A stretch of DNA of 64,000 nucleotides from Symbiodinium natans (lineage: Eukaryota > Sar > Dinophyceae > Suessiales > Symbiodiniaceae): positions 392,406 to 456,405 of the forward strand of contig CAJNDS010000702.1 in assembly GCA_905221605.1 (NCBI GenBank), read 5' to 3'. Position 1 is the first letter of the stretch, and each line of letters opens with the position of its first letter. Made by a program: the position numbers and the translations under genes. The notes under the pieces were generated by a model. It was not told the DNA's origin and made no database searches. It saw only the letters and a list, made by a program, of their open reading frames with translations. Positions 10,026-21,159 of the stretch are shown in pieces.

Positions 10026-10714
10026 GTACAGATCCGTGTTCGTGCGCGCTGATCTCGATGGAGACGGCTTTGTCGAAATGGTGCAGGCCCCCCAAATGCT
10101 TCCAAATCTGCTATTCTCCATGCCTGGGCTGGAAGGCACAGCAAGCGCTGCAGAAGGCAAACCTCGCAGAGGACAGCACATGACTCTGCCTCACATTGCT
10201 GTGGATTGTTGTGGGCTGGATGGAGAATCGGAGCGCTCGGTGGAAGGGTCTGGCAGATCAATTTGTTTCTATCACATTCCTACTTAGTAGTGCTCGACAT
10301 AGTGGCTCAGCACTGACAAGCGTGATCCGGCAGGACGATATGGGCAAGATACTGGCCGTGTGTGACGTGGACAAGGACCCGTGGCATGAAAGTTCTTGGG
10401 ATCAGCCAGGAGCCACAACCCAGGTAACTGGAGGCAACCGTGAAGTCATGCACTGCGAGAGCTTGAGTTCTTCACCACGGCCCCCGTTAAACCCCCGAAG
10501 GCTCGCGAACGTGGAGCTGGGCGAAGAGGGAGGGTTCAGAGGCCGCAGTGAACCACCGATTCTTGAAATCTAAGGGTAGTTTCATGGGCCCTGAATATGG
10601 TCCCTAACCCTCCTTTTCAGGGTTCTGCTGCATGGGCTACCCTCAGAAAGGACGGTCGTTTCAATCGCGGCGAGTTTGTGTGCGCACTGCACTTGGCCTA
10701 TCTGCGGAGCAAGG
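10026..10714 (+). CDS. EH-domain protein, one EH domain split over four exons
   Basis: Four plus-strand pieces assemble into an Eps15-homology domain in order. Exon 10026-10080, after GCCAG, encodes YRSVFVRADLDGDGFVEM: the first helix and a canonical EF loop. A short piece near 10154-10179 (KANLAEDS) may be the middle helix. Exon 10311-10375 encodes LTSVIRQDDMGKILAVCDVD plus K, equivalent to the family's GxIWxLADxDxD. Exon 10651 to about 10714 encodes DGRFNRGEFVCALHLAYLR, equivalent to DGxLxxxEFxxAMHL. The donor after DVDK is GACCCG, so the third intron is probably GA-AG; the first donor is GTGCAG. EH domains bind NPF peptides on endocytic adaptors. Only the domain is supported: the start, the stop and the link to the upstream R-T-R-S exons are not resolved. 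Confidence 0.75.
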
Positions 10715-10742
10715 AGGCGGTGGCTTTATGGGGGCATCTTGA

Positions 10743-10877
10743 TTGGGCTGTTCCCCCTTTATGCTAGCAGTCCTCAAGAGAGATTATAATGGGGACTACT
10801 ATAACTTATAGTAGCCCTTATTCTGATCTCTATTAATCCCTACTAAGGAGCTGTTAGTAGAAGGGGGAGCCTCCCAA
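10743..10877. mobile_element. Inverted-repeat element, family A copy 2
   Basis: Begins TTGGGCTGTTCCCCCTTTAT and ends TAGAAGGGGGAGCCTCCCAA. It is flanked by similar sequences (GGCATCTTGATTGGGC before, GGCATATGGATTGGGC after), which read as an imperfect target-site duplication. Confidence 0.75.
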
Positions 10878-10997
10878 AGGCATATGGATTGGGCAGTGAT
10901 TGGGCAGCCACTGACTACAGTTTGGCATAAGTCGGCTGTAGGCAGTTGAGGCTCGAGGGCAGGCCGAGGCAGCGTTGCCACGGTGTAGAGTTGGTTC

Positions 10998-11115
10998 AAG
11001 ATTTTGGGGGTTTACGAAAATTCGGGACCCCCCTAAAAATGGACCCCAGTTTGTAGGATTCCCTTGTGTTAAGGACCAAAAAAGGTACCCCTCATCTCGG
11101 AAACCCCCCTTTTGG
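10998..11115. mobile_element. Family C inverted-repeat element
   Basis: TTTTGGGGGTTTACGAAAAT at one end and CGGAAACCCCCCTTTTGGG at the other; the interior has GGACCCCAGTTTGTAGGATT and AAAAGGTACCCCT, shared with 52972-53077. Confidence 0.7.
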
Positions 11116-11321
11116 GTACGTCCAGTCGAGAAACGTGCTGCAAATTGAGTTCTACATGCGGCTCTTTCATGGCGCAGCCCAGGCTTGCAACCTCACTTGA
11201 AAGAGGGCATATGTTACTGTTGTTGGAGAGTGTATACAAGGTTCCTTTTTAGTCTTGGTGAGTGTATATCAACCCTAACTGCCCCATAGCCTCTCGGACC
11301 TGAGTTGGTTCTCAACACAGC

Positions 11322-11400
11322 CCCCTAAACCCTCAACCCTCAACCCTCAACCCTCAACCCTAAACCCTAAACCCTAAACCCTAAACCCTAAACCCTAACC
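11322..11400 (-). repeat. Telomere-type array (CCCTAAA with CCCTCAA block)
   Basis: About four CCCTCAA units followed by about six CCCTAAA units. Confidence 0.95.
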
Positions 11401-11828
11401 TGCGGCGTCTCGAGAATTTTTTGCTCAAGCTTGGAGCTCAGTAGAGTGGCTTGGGTCGGCGGAGGCGCGCCTGATCGTCTCCGCTTGCACTACTAGTTGC
11501 TTAAGAACCCCCCCCCCCCCCCCCCAAAAAAATGAAGAAAGGGTTCCTTATGAGGGCAATGTAGGGATGATTATATTTTATATGTTTTTTGGGGGGTTCT
11601 GAAGCAAATAGTAGTACATGGTGGAAAGCTGGGGTGCCATCTTTTCTTCAAGGGTGACTGGTGGGAGCAGCAGAGGTTTTAGGGCTTGGCTCCAGGAACA
11701 GGTTTGCTTGAACGTGCAGAGCTTTCATCGCCGTTGCCCCTAGAACAGAAGCCCGCGAAAAAACAAAAAAAGTGGGCTCTGTCCCATGGGCTGTAAGCAA
11801 GTAGGGGAGCCCTTGGAACTCTGTACAT

Positions 11829-11907
11829 CCTAAACCTAAACCCTGAACCCTAAACCCTAAACCCTAAACCCTAAACCCTAAACCCTAAACCCTAAACCCT
11901 AAACCCA
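11829..11907 (-). repeat. Telomere-type array (CCCTAAA)
   Basis: About eleven nearly perfect units. Confidence 0.95.
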
Positions 11908-12298
11908 CCCACTAATCCTCATGAATCAATGGGACGTCAGGGCGGCTGATGAGTAAAGGCCTTCTGGCGTGCAACCCTTTCCGAGAGGCCAGCCTTGGAT
12001 AGTTGAACTTGAGTTCTGAGGATTGAGGCTTTAGGATGTAGGGTGTAGGGTTTAGGGTTTAGTCTTTTTGATGGTTTTGCCGACAGGATTTGGGATTTGG
12101 AGGCTCACAAGTAGGAGGTGCTGGGGGAACCCCGGGGTACAAAGTTGAAGGTTCGAGGATTGCTGAGCTCGGCGCTTCTCGCAGGATTGCCTAACTCGGT
12201 GACTGGAAGCTTGTCTGTACATGTCTGAGTGCTCTTGGGTGGCCTCACTTCCACCGCTCCCCAAAGCCCTAAACTAAACCCAAACAACCATACAAACT

Positions 12299-12512
12299 CC
12301 CCAACCCTGAACCCCAAACCCCACAAAGCCCCAACCCTAAACCCCAAACCCTACAAACCCCCAACCCTGAACCTTCTTGCCCTTTCCAACCCTGAACCCT
12401 TCTTGCCCTTCTTCGAAGCCCTAAGCCCTTCTTGCGCTTGTTCGAATCCCTAAGCCCTAAGCCATAAGCCCTAAACCCTAAACCCTAAACCCCCAAACCC
12501 TAAGCCACAAAG
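12299..12512 (-). repeat. Degenerate telomere-type region
   Basis: CCCTAAA, CCCCAAA, CCCTACAAA and CCCTTCTTG variants, ending in CCCTAAACCCTAAGCC. A frame of Pro/Asn/Lys repeats here is a by-product of the array. Confidence 0.85.
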
Positions 12513-12586
12513 CTTTGCAGGTATGTTGCTCCAACAATGCAGCGGAGCACTCCGACGACACTCGGTTGGAATCAGCAGCATCTCGG

Positions 12587-12652
12587 GTTTAGGGCTTAGG
12601 GTTTAGGGTTTAGGGTTTAGGGTTTAGGGTTCAGGGTTTAGGGTTTAGGGAA
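12587..12652 (+). repeat. Telomere-type array (TTTAGGG)
   Basis: About nine units with one TTCAGGG variant. Confidence 0.95.
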
Positions 12653-12897
12653 CTCCCTACAAGAGGGAGGACTCTTCACGAGAGGACTCATGGTTCCTTG
12701 ATGCAACTGAACGAAAAACGAGGCTGGGAGAGGGAAGCAACAACTCTGAGGCCGAGGGAACACGGAGAGCACAGTGCGAAGAGGTGCGTTTCGCAACCTA
12801 TGTTTCTTAAGTTGAATTTTGGGTTTTTTAACGTTAAAAAAACCCTAAATGTTTCTTACGTTGAGTTTTGTCTAAGTGTGAAGGTGTTCGACAGCGC

Positions 12898-13150
12898 CCT
12901 TTTCTGAAGCTTGCTTCCTCACCGAGGTCTACGATGGCGCTCAGGGGCAGAACATTGTTTACAATGAGGAGGACTGCGGCACAGCGACACATGCACCTGA
13001 CAAATGCCGTACCTGTGAAGCTGAAGGAGCAGGAGATAGCAAAAGAGTGTTGCAAGGAGCATTGGCCTTCCATCTTGACACTGCCTGGGTGCTAACTTTG
13101 ACACCGCAGTTGCCTCGAAGGACGTGGCCCCAGCACCGCAGATTGCAGAC
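12898..13150 (+). CDS. Possible exon, unrecognised
   Basis: One plus frame reads EVYDGAQGQNIVYNEEDCGT and continues into Cys/Glu-rich sequence; another gives a basic peptide. Neither matches a family I know. The stretch is non-repetitive and of higher GC than its surroundings, which is the only support for coding. Confidence 0.2.
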
Positions 13151-13352
13151 ATCCAAGGACTGCCAATGTCATGCAGTGATACATCCCTAAACCCGAAACC
13201 CCAAACCCTAAACCCTGTGGGCTGCCAACTCCGAACTCGCTTGGACCCTGGCTCACTCGTCGTGTCAGGGGGCGCGCACTTGAAACGATCCGGGTTTTGC
13301 AGACATCCCTTAGACAGAGCCTCGACTCTGGCTGTCTGAAGCTCTATATCGT

Positions 13353-13512
13353 GACGCCCCTAAACCCTATGAACCCTATAAACCCTACAAACCCCATAAA
13401 GCGTACAAACCCTTCAACCCTGTAAGCCCTATAATCCCTATAAACCCTCTTGACCCTATCAAACCCTATCAAGCCCTTTAAACACCTATGAACCCTATAA
13501 ACCCTTCACCCT
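13353..13512 (-). repeat. Degenerate CCCTATAAA array
   Basis: Repeated CCCTATAAA, CCCTATGAA and CCCTTTAAA variants of the telomere-type unit. Confidence 0.8.
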
Positions 13513-13532
13513 AAGCTCTTTAAAAAGCATCT

Positions 13533-13615
13533 CTGAAGATAGCAGCTCCGGGAGGAAAGGCCAAGGCCCAATCAAGCGAGCTGGTCGAGAAGCTTTGGCT
13601 TGTCTTAGCAACGCT
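13533..13615 (+). CDS. Possible exon, unrecognised
   Basis: A plus frame reads AAPGGKAKAQSSELVEKLWL and ends near GGGGCGAG, immediately followed by GTTTAGGG, which could act as a GT donor supplied by the telomere-type array at 13624. No family recognised. Confidence 0.3.
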
Positions 13616-13623
13616 GGGGCGAG

Positions 13624-13690
13624 GTTTAGGGTTTAGGGTTTAGGGTTTAGGGTTTAGGGTTTAGGGTTTAGGGTTTAGGGTTTAGGGTTT
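13624..13690 (+). repeat. Telomere-type array (TTTAGGG)
   Basis: About ten perfect units directly after an exon candidate; its first bases form G|GTTTAG. Confidence 0.95.
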
Positions 13691-14268
13691 AGGGTTTAGG
13701 TTCTAGGGTTAGCTGTGACAGGGCGCAGAAGCTGTGAAGGTTGGCGTGAATTGCGAAGAGCAGCCATGGCCCGATAGTGGAGGGCCGTCTAACATCTTTA
13801 TCCCACCCCACGCCGTCTCAGGCGGCAAAACCACCCAAACCTATTCCTTTGAAGGTTTAGGCCTAAACTCAAGTCAACAGCCCACCTCAAAGCCTCTTCC
13901 GTTCAAGGGGGTCGCATCAGGGGGTTGTAAGAGGGTCCGAGTCCCAGGGGATTCCAGACAGGCTCAGATTGGTCTGGGTTTTCAGACGGGAGTCAAAGGG
14001 GTCCCAGGTGGGTCGAAAGGGCCTATCGCGTGTTTTTGGGGGTCGTGGAGTGACAAGGTTGCTGGGCAAACGGGGTCAGTTTCTCGGAAGTGCGGATGAG
14101 CATAATTGGCAAGGCACCAGTTGAACTCTAACCTGTTGGGGTTTCCTAACTTTGGAGAGAATGCGAGTTCTCCTTTTGGCTCCTGGTTGAACTCGAGCTC
14201 GCAAAGCACCAGGGTCATAAGACATCCTTTGACTTGAGCATGATGTGAACCCACTGCCGCCGAGGAAG

Positions 14269-17200
14269 CCTGAAATGGAGGTCGAGGGCGGCGCCCGTTA
14301 CAAGGGCCAGTGGAAAGGGAACATGAGGCGGGCGACGGGACTACCAAGGAGAGCCATGCTGAACGGGGCCTAGGAGCTTTTGTATTCAGATGCAATGCAA
14401 TACCTCGTGAGAGTTCGCCATACGGTTCTCTCCACCTCCTACAAGGGCTGCTGACAGCACTGCCCGTCTTGGAGGCATGGTCATGGTGTGCTCACGCGCG
14501 CCGACGGCCATCGTTCCCTGGCGAGTAACCGAGCTTCCCCAGTTTTGTTCCTGATGATACCCCGTAATTTGCCCCTATTGGAGTTTCAGCAGCGATCATC
14601 TGAATCGTTCAGCCGCTTTCAGCGGCGGCTATGACACAAAAATGCACAGCTTAGGGTTTTAGACTTAGTCATGTCAGGCCTCGCAGGCTAGAGAGACACT
14701 GTACTGGTGTCTCTTGTGGTGTTCGGTTTGTCTCAAAAACCCTAAACCCTAAACCCTAAACCCTAAACCCTAAACCCTAAACCCTAAACCCTAAACCCTA
14801 AACCCACTCGTCCTGGTTCTTCAACGTGCCAAGGCTACGAGGGCGCTTGGCTCGAGAACCGAGCCCACGGCCATGGTCACTTGGGGGGATGAACCCTAAA
14901 CCCTACACCGAAAACCCTAAACCCTAAACCCTAAACCCTTGGTGGACTCGTGCTTGGAGATGTTTTTTCAGTCACGGTCGCGTGTTGAGATTTTGGGTCA
15001 CAACCTTCTCGTCTTAGCTTCAACGTGATGTGGCGCTCAGTTGCGTGCAAAATGCCGGAGCGATGGTAGCTTGCTGGGCTTCGAATAGGCCGGTGCACTG
15101 TGATGATTTCTGCAGATAGGCTCGCGTGTGATCAGAACCTGCTAGACTCCTGCTAGACAGCTCCAGCACACGGAGGCGCGCGTTCTTTCGTCAGCAGATG
15201 TAGGGCAGGGCTTCAGAGAATCCTGCTCTGCAACAGCATGTCCCTGCACTTGCAGACTTGCATCCAAGGCACCTTCACCGAAGCCTCAGGCACCTCCTAC
15301 GAAGGCCAGCAGAGATTCGCAATTTCCGAGTTGCATTGGGGAAGCCCTGCCTTCCACACCAGGTCAGTGGCATCAAGACCAGAAGCATGGATATGGAAAG
15401 CCGCCTTGCGGCAGTTTCCAGGAAGATGTCCCAACATGAAGTAGACTCAGGGAACGCTGGCACGGCGCATGGAAGAGTGGAATCTTATACAAGTTGAGTG
15501 GAGAGCTTCCCTCCATGCAGTAGAGGCAGCAGAGTCTTCCTGGAACCCCCATACGCCTCGGAAAGGATGGCGGGAGTCTAGACCCCCTTGTTGGTGCCGC
15601 AAGAAGATGCGTACTTCAATGTGCTTCAGGTACGTTCACATTGACGGCACCACTTACGAGGGTGAGTGTCCCCGTCGCAAGTAGCGGTTTCGCAGATGTT
15701 CGAAGCAAGAGTCAGGCAGAGGTCCACAGTCCATGTCCTGCAGCTCCCGGGGGGTGGGGGGGGGGGAGATGATTCGGATAATGGGGCATATGGCATATGG
15801 GAAGACTCCACGGCAAGCCCCGGCAGTGAGGTGGCACGCGGATGAGAAGAGTGGCCGAGGCGGTCTGAGGGTTCTCAGGAATCTTCAGCAGGGTTTAGGG
15901 TTTAGGGTTTAGGGTTTAGAGTTTAGGGTTTAGGGTTTAGGGTTTAGGGCTTTTCTGCGGCGCGGGGTGTAAGTCCGAATCCACAGAAACGGACAACCGT
16001 TCCGGGGCTTGATGTACCCAGGGCTCTGCTATATCCCCCTTGGGATCTTTTTTTTGTTTATGTAAAACCCAAGAGGACATTAAAAATAATATTTTTGTTA
16101 AGGTTCTAAGGGGAGTATAGTCTGTACCAAAACGCATCGACACGCCTCGTGAAAACGAGGAATCGAGACCTGGTCGGACGGCGCTAGATACGAGGGCGAG
16201 TTCTTGCATGGCAGCAAGCATGGCTGCTCGGCTTGCAGATTGGGATGTTCCCCCCTTGTACTGACAGTCCTGAACAGGGAGAAGAAAAAAGGGGTACTAG
16301 AATTTCTCTTAAGGACATCCCCTTGTACTAAAAAGTCCTTAATAGGGAGAGGAAAAAGGGGTACTAGAATTTCTATTGAGGACTGTTAGTACAAGGGGGA
16401 GCATCCCAAGTTCCAGATCACGTCCTACATCTGACAACCTGAACCCGCATTTGAGCACACTCCAGCAGGCCCCAGGAGCGGTCAGGTACTGAAATGCTAC
16501 GATACACAATCTTCTGAGCTCTAAACCCTAAACCCTAAACCCTAAACCCTAAACCCTAAACCCTAAACCCTAAACCCTAAACCCTAAACCCTAAACCCTA
16601 AACCCTAAACCCTAACCCTGAACCCTGAACCCTGAACCCCGAACCCTAAACCCTAAACCCTAAACCCTAAACCCTAACCCTAAACCCTAAACCCAGGGGC
16701 CCCGCACCCAAACACACCCACGCTGTAGGGAGATACTAGTCTCACGCAGCGAGCATCTTTCAGAGGAGCCGGTCGCTATGTCACGAAGCGCTGAACTAGA
16801 GCGCGCACCCTGCGAGGGCCCCAAACCCCCAAAAAACCGTGAAGAGTTGAGCTTCCTCGGCTCTGCAAGGTGTGGGCGTCTACAAGTCGGGGACCGGCGT
16901 TCAATATGAAGGCCAGTTCCACAACGATCAGCTTCTCGCCTCATAAGTCAGATGTCAAAGATGCCGAGAGTCCAGGCTAATGCCATGCCCCAAGTCTTTG
17001 TCATAGTTGGGTAGCATTTTACTTTTTTAAGGTTTACTTAAGCACAATAAGGAAAAATACAATTTTAATACTGTCCCAACCATGAATCAGAAATCTGTCC
17101 TAAAGGCACCTGACTTGAGGATCCCAGTTTGTGCCGAGCAGAGCTGGGTTGGAGCCGAACCCCCCCTCCCCCCCACACAAGAACAGAAGAGAGCCTGACG

Positions 17201-20200
17201 GATTCTTGGGAGTTTTGAATGTCCCTTTTTTTCTCGCCAGCTTGCTGCACCTTTCTGCCAGAGAAAATCTCCCATGGGAGACTAGCAGTCCAAGGCTCCC
17301 AGACTTGCAAGGAGTTTTTTTTTTGCAACCGGAGCCCTCGAAACGAGTCATAAAAATGATTCATTTTCTGGGGCCCCGAGGATGGACGGAGAAGGCTGCT
17401 ACAGATTCGCCAATGGCCGTGTCTACGTGGGCCACCTGGCTGCGCAACGAAGCTGACGCAGCGGATAGCTCTTGGTTTCCGAGTCTCATGTGAGCTTCTT
17501 GCATGTAACGTCTGCAGAAGTTTCCGACGATTTAGGCAGAGAAGCGAAGGCACACGAAGCCGAGGAACGTAGCAGAGGAAAGTGCTGTGACGTTTGTACC
17601 CAGCAACGGCCGCCAGCCGAGGCTGTGTAGGAGGCTGGGCCTATGGTTTCCTGAGCAGGGTCTCTGTCTGTCTTTACTCAGGCAGATGGCCTCGCCGCTA
17701 GCTTCACCATTATTAACTTTGGCCAGCAAACCTTGTAGGAAAGAACGCCTCCTCATACTACGGGCCCAGGTGGTCCCTGCATTTTCCAGCTACAGGCAGA
17801 GCCTTTCTTCCATCAAGATCACTACGCACAGATATGTTTCCTTCTCAAGATTGCAAAGGAGGAAAGTCCTCCAAGGGCCTGCGGTAATCCGACAAGCCTG
17901 CGCTTCCCTAAGGCCAGTGGTCCATGGGCCACATGAGTGGCTCCTGGGCCGTGAAGTCGTGAAACTTGATTTCAGGGTTGTAAAAACTAAAAACCCGGCA
18001 CATTGAACTAGAGCTCCATTGAGCTCCTTGGCTTGATAGCAGTTGCAAGTGTGATCATGCCAGCGTTCGGGAAGCACAACTGCTGTGTCGCAGCAGACTT
18101 GGTTATGATAGGCGTGGTCCACGGACATCCGGGGGTGATGATGTTCATCTGTGAGGATAGCTGAGATGTTTCCGTTCCGGGCATCAGACTAGCAGGCAAT
18201 AGCTGCCTTGCTTAACATGGTCCTCCTCTGGACATCTAGAATCTAAATTCATGATCAAATTATGATCAAATCGGTTTAGGGTTTACGGTTTAGGGTTTAG
18301 GGATGTTAAGGTTTAGGATTTCTTAAGGCAGGCCTGAGGTGTGGCTGCCCAGAGCCATGCTTCGCAAGGCATCGGCAAAATGGAGATGCCAGACGGATCC
18401 AGATACGAAGGTGGATACGAGCCTTGTCAGATAAGCCCGATGTTGTTGCTCCGTCAAGTTGCACCACCTGCCATGCTTACATATATTTGTAAGCTGAGCC
18501 ATACTTATTCAAGGGACTGCACATATTGGGCTTTCTCACTGTCAATATCCCCATCTGAGCAGCATTTCTCGCAGAGAACGTAAGACCTTGCTTGAGCCTT
18601 TAGCAACGACTTCACACTCTGAATGCGCTTTCTGCACCGCTTTCTGCACCGCTTTCTGCGCTGCAATTTCTGTACGCTGGAAGTGAAGCTGGCCTTGAGT
18701 GGATGATATGGCCCCACACAACGAGGTAGGGGTCTCCGCCTGACTCTAGCAAAACCAAGCACTCAAAGAGATGGCAGATGGGGCCAGCAGATGGCCGCAC
18801 ATGGATCTCAAGCAAAGGTCTTTCTTTGCCTTGCGGTTTACTTCAGTCTGAAGCGAGATTGTACTGTAGGCGGGGGTTTCAGGTCAGGGCCGGCTCTGTA
18901 TGGGCTCGTTAACGTGCTTGGAGTCACGTTTGCACCTCCGACAATCCCATCCCAGCAGAAGTGGGGCTTGTTCGAGATTCAGGAAGAATCTTTCCACCAG
19001 TTCACGTAAATGTGCAGATGCAAACTTGAGCCAGCCTAAACCCTAAACCCTAAACCCTAAACCCTAAACCCTAAACCCTAAACCCTAAACCCTAAACCCT
19101 AAACCCTAAACCCTAAACCCTAAACCCTAAACCCTAACCCTAAACCCTCCCTAAACCCTAAACCCTAAACCCTAAACCCTAAACCCTAAACCCTAAACCC
19201 TAAACCCTAAACCCTAAACCCTAAACCCTAAACCCTAAACCCTAAACCCTAAACCCTAAACCCTACCTACCCCCATCATGGGATCCTTCCACCCAGGAGC
19301 GAGACATGAAGCATGGTGAAGGCCTTTGACACAGATTTGCGCATGGACTTTGAGCTCAGAATTCGCACCTTTTGAGGACTTTAAGAAACCGGGAGCGGTT
19401 TAGGGTTTAGGGTTTAGGGTTTAGGGTTTAGGATTCAGAGTTTTCTTGAGTTTGTGTGTCTGCTAAAAGCCTTCACCGAGCTCCCTCTCAGCTTCGAAAG
19501 CCTCGGAGGCACCTTCACCTGGGCGGATGGGCGCGTTTACCAGGGGCAGTGGCGGACGGGGCCCTTCGGCGGCACCGAGAGGACTTCTCAAGGCGACATC
19601 CACGAAGGCGGAAGTAGCTGTTGGGTGCTAGGGTTGGCTGAGGGTCTTGTATGGGACCGCAGTGAACTGCTGGTCCCAGTACGGGCCCTTGGGCTGTGGA
19701 GGGTTTAGTGTATTTAAGGGTACAAAGGGCCCCACACAAAGGGCTCTCAGAACTATCCTAGCAACCACAGTGCACTCGGCGTTAGCGGGCGTGCTTCAGA
19801 AATGTTGACATCCAAATGCATGTGCAATGTCAGATCCCTTGCTATTTGTCCTGCATCTCAAGGAAGCAGGACGGGAACGGAAACTCGGAAGCATTTGCGG
19901 GGCAGAAGTTTGGACTGTTGCCTGGGATGTCGTCAGGCACACAGCCCCCTAAACCCTCAACCCTGAAAAGCCCTAAACCCTCAAACCGGATATCCCAGCG
20001 TCGCGCTCAGCTTTATAAGGCGTTCTCATCGACACCAACGGCCGACAGACCAAAGGCTTCTGGCGGATGGGCGGCTGAGCCTACGTTAGGTATAGGGTTC
20101 ATAGCATTCAAAGGGTTTTTGCATTGTTTATATGTGACGTTGGAGTGTTTCTGCAAGTCAGATCTTCAACTCAGGTGAGAGGCTACGTGCTCCGGACTCT

Positions 20201-20627
20201 TGAGCCTTCTTCGTTGCCCTTTTGCAGCAAGCAGAGCAGGGTTCTAACATGTGTTTTCATAATCTGGGGCAGTTTCCAGAGATGTGCTCGCAGACCGCAT
20301 TTGAATCTAGAGCTGCGCTGACCGTCAGATTCCTAAGAAGCCCGAACAGTGAACAGGCCACTTTCTGACCTCGCAAGCATGGTTTTGCCTTTCAACCATG
20401 ATCCTAAACCCTAAACCCTAAACCCTAAAACCCTAAACCCCTTAACCCCTAAACTCCCAAACCCATAAACCCTAAAACCCTAAACCCTAAACCCTAAGCC
20501 CTACACCCTAAGCCTACACCCTAGGCCCTATACCCTGAACCCTAAACCCTAAACCCAAGCCCTCCTGGCGTGTCTTTGTCTCAGGCACTTTCCAGGTCTC
20601 ACCCTCGGCACAACCCATGAAGGGATG
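14269..20627 (+). CDS. MORN-repeat protein, about one MORN unit per exon
   Basis: At least eleven short plus-strand pieces encode MORN-like motifs (consensus DGxxYEGxWxxxxxHGxG): 14269-14327 GGARYKGQWKGNM; 14833-14885 YEGAWLENRAHGHG; 15269-15309 GTFTEASGTSYEGQ; 15630-15661 VHIDGTTYEG; 16170-16223 SDGARYEGEFLHGSKHG; 16870-16930 SGTGVQYEGQFHND; 17381-17440 YRFANGRVYVGHL; 18369-18410 KMEMPDGSRYEG; 19509-19580 FTWADGRVYQGQW; 20020-20070 IDTNGRQTKGFWRMG; 20585-20627 GTFQVSPSAQPMKG (weak). Most follow AAG or CAG and end at GT or GC donors (for example YEG|GTGAGT at 15661, HG|GCTGCT at 16222). MORN proteins usually act at membranes or the cytoskeleton. Introns hold telomere-type arrays and family A and B elements. 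The start and stop are not placed, and more than one gene could be involved. Confidence 0.7.
14737..14806 (-). repeat. Telomere-type array (CCCTAAA)
   Basis: Ten nearly perfect units just upstream of the MORN exon at 14833. Confidence 0.95.
14890..14938 (-). repeat. Telomere-type array (CCCTAAA)
   Basis: About six units, one degenerate, following the MORN exon at 14833-14885. Confidence 0.9.
15890..15948 (+). repeat. Telomere-type array (TTTAGGG)
   Basis: About eight units with one TTTAGAG variant. Confidence 0.95.
16029..16120. mobile_element. Inverted-repeat element, family B copy 2
   Basis: Begins CTATATCCCCCTTGGG and ends TTCTAAGGGGAGTATAG, the near reverse complement; the interior contains AAACCCAAGAGGACATTAAA. 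Confidence 0.8.
16240..16409. mobile_element. Family A copy 3, with an internal duplication
   Basis: Begins TTGGGATGTTCCCCCCTTGT and ends GTACAAGGGGGAGCATCCCAA. A second partial unit starts at about 16313 (GACATCCCCTTGTACTA) and repeats the interior GGGGTACTAGAATTTCT. Flanks TTGCAGAT and TTCCAGAT look like an imperfect target-site duplication. It lies just downstream of a MORN exon. Confidence 0.8.
16520..16694 (-). repeat. Telomere-type array (CCCTAAA), long
   Basis: About 24 units including a block of CCCTGAA variants. It ends CCCTAAACCCAG, which resembles a 3' splice site. Confidence 0.95.
17441..18271. other. Intron-like sequence without recognised content
   Basis: Lies between MORN exons. 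A frame near 17590 reads SNGRQPRLCRR, loosely like the NGRQTKGFWR exon at 20020, but it is too weak to call. Confidence 0.35.
18272..18318 (+). repeat. Short telomere-type array (TTTAGGG), degenerate
   Basis: Five units with TTTACGG and TTAAGG variants. Confidence 0.8.
19036..19266 (-). repeat. Longest near-perfect telomere-type array (CCCTAAA)
   Basis: About 32 CCCTAAA units over 230 bp with only two irregular joints near 19135-19150. It lies in an intron of the MORN gene. Confidence 0.97.
19397..19432 (+). repeat. Telomere-type array (TTTAGGG)
   Basis: Five units about 80 bp before the MORN exon at 19509. Confidence 0.9.
20402..20556 (-). repeat. Degenerate telomere-type array
   Basis: CCCTAAA mixed with CCCTAAAA, CCCTAAG and CCCTACA variants; it precedes the last MORN-like exon. 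Confidence 0.9.
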
Positions 20628-20669
20628 GCCGTGGGACGCCGAAAGCAGCAGCTAAAGGTTTCGTGCGAC

Positions 20670-20892
20670 TAGGGTTTAGGGTTTAGGGTTTAGGGTTTAG
20701 GGTTTAGGGTTACAGATACCTGTTTATCAGTCATGTTCACTACGACACAGCGTGGTGATCTTGCGCGGTCTCGGAGTCCCCTGAATACCTCCTCGTGGGC
20801 GCAATCCAAAGTGGGAGGTCGTGCGTTTCTCATTCTCTCAGGTCATTTTTTGGGTGTAGGGTTGAGGGTTTAGGGTTTAGGGTAGGGTTTTA
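20670..20892 (+). repeat. Two telomere-type arrays (TTTAGGG)
   Basis: Perfect units at 20670-20710 and a degenerate run at 20858-20892. Confidence 0.9.
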
Positions 20893-21159
20893 GGAGATCC
20901 CCTTAAACAGGCCTTTTGAGGGTATTCTAAGGCCTATTGGCCCATCCTGGTAGGTCATTTTTAGGACATGGTTCTCTTGCTCTGACCTCCTCTGCCCTAT
21001 TTGCTTTGGCTTAGGAGCCTTCTGCTCCCTTTCCCAAGCAGCCGCTGGCCACAGCCAACGGACACCGAACCGTCTCCGTCCTAAACCTGTCACCCATGAA
21101 CCCAGCCCTCCGACTGTTCTCAGGATTCGGCCAGCCCTAAACCCTAAACCCTAAACCCC

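Noticed and set aside
13624-13690. TTTAGGG arrays as a CRISPR-like or true telomere end
   Set aside because: There are no spacers between units, and non-repetitive genes continue on both sides of every array, so these are interstitial.
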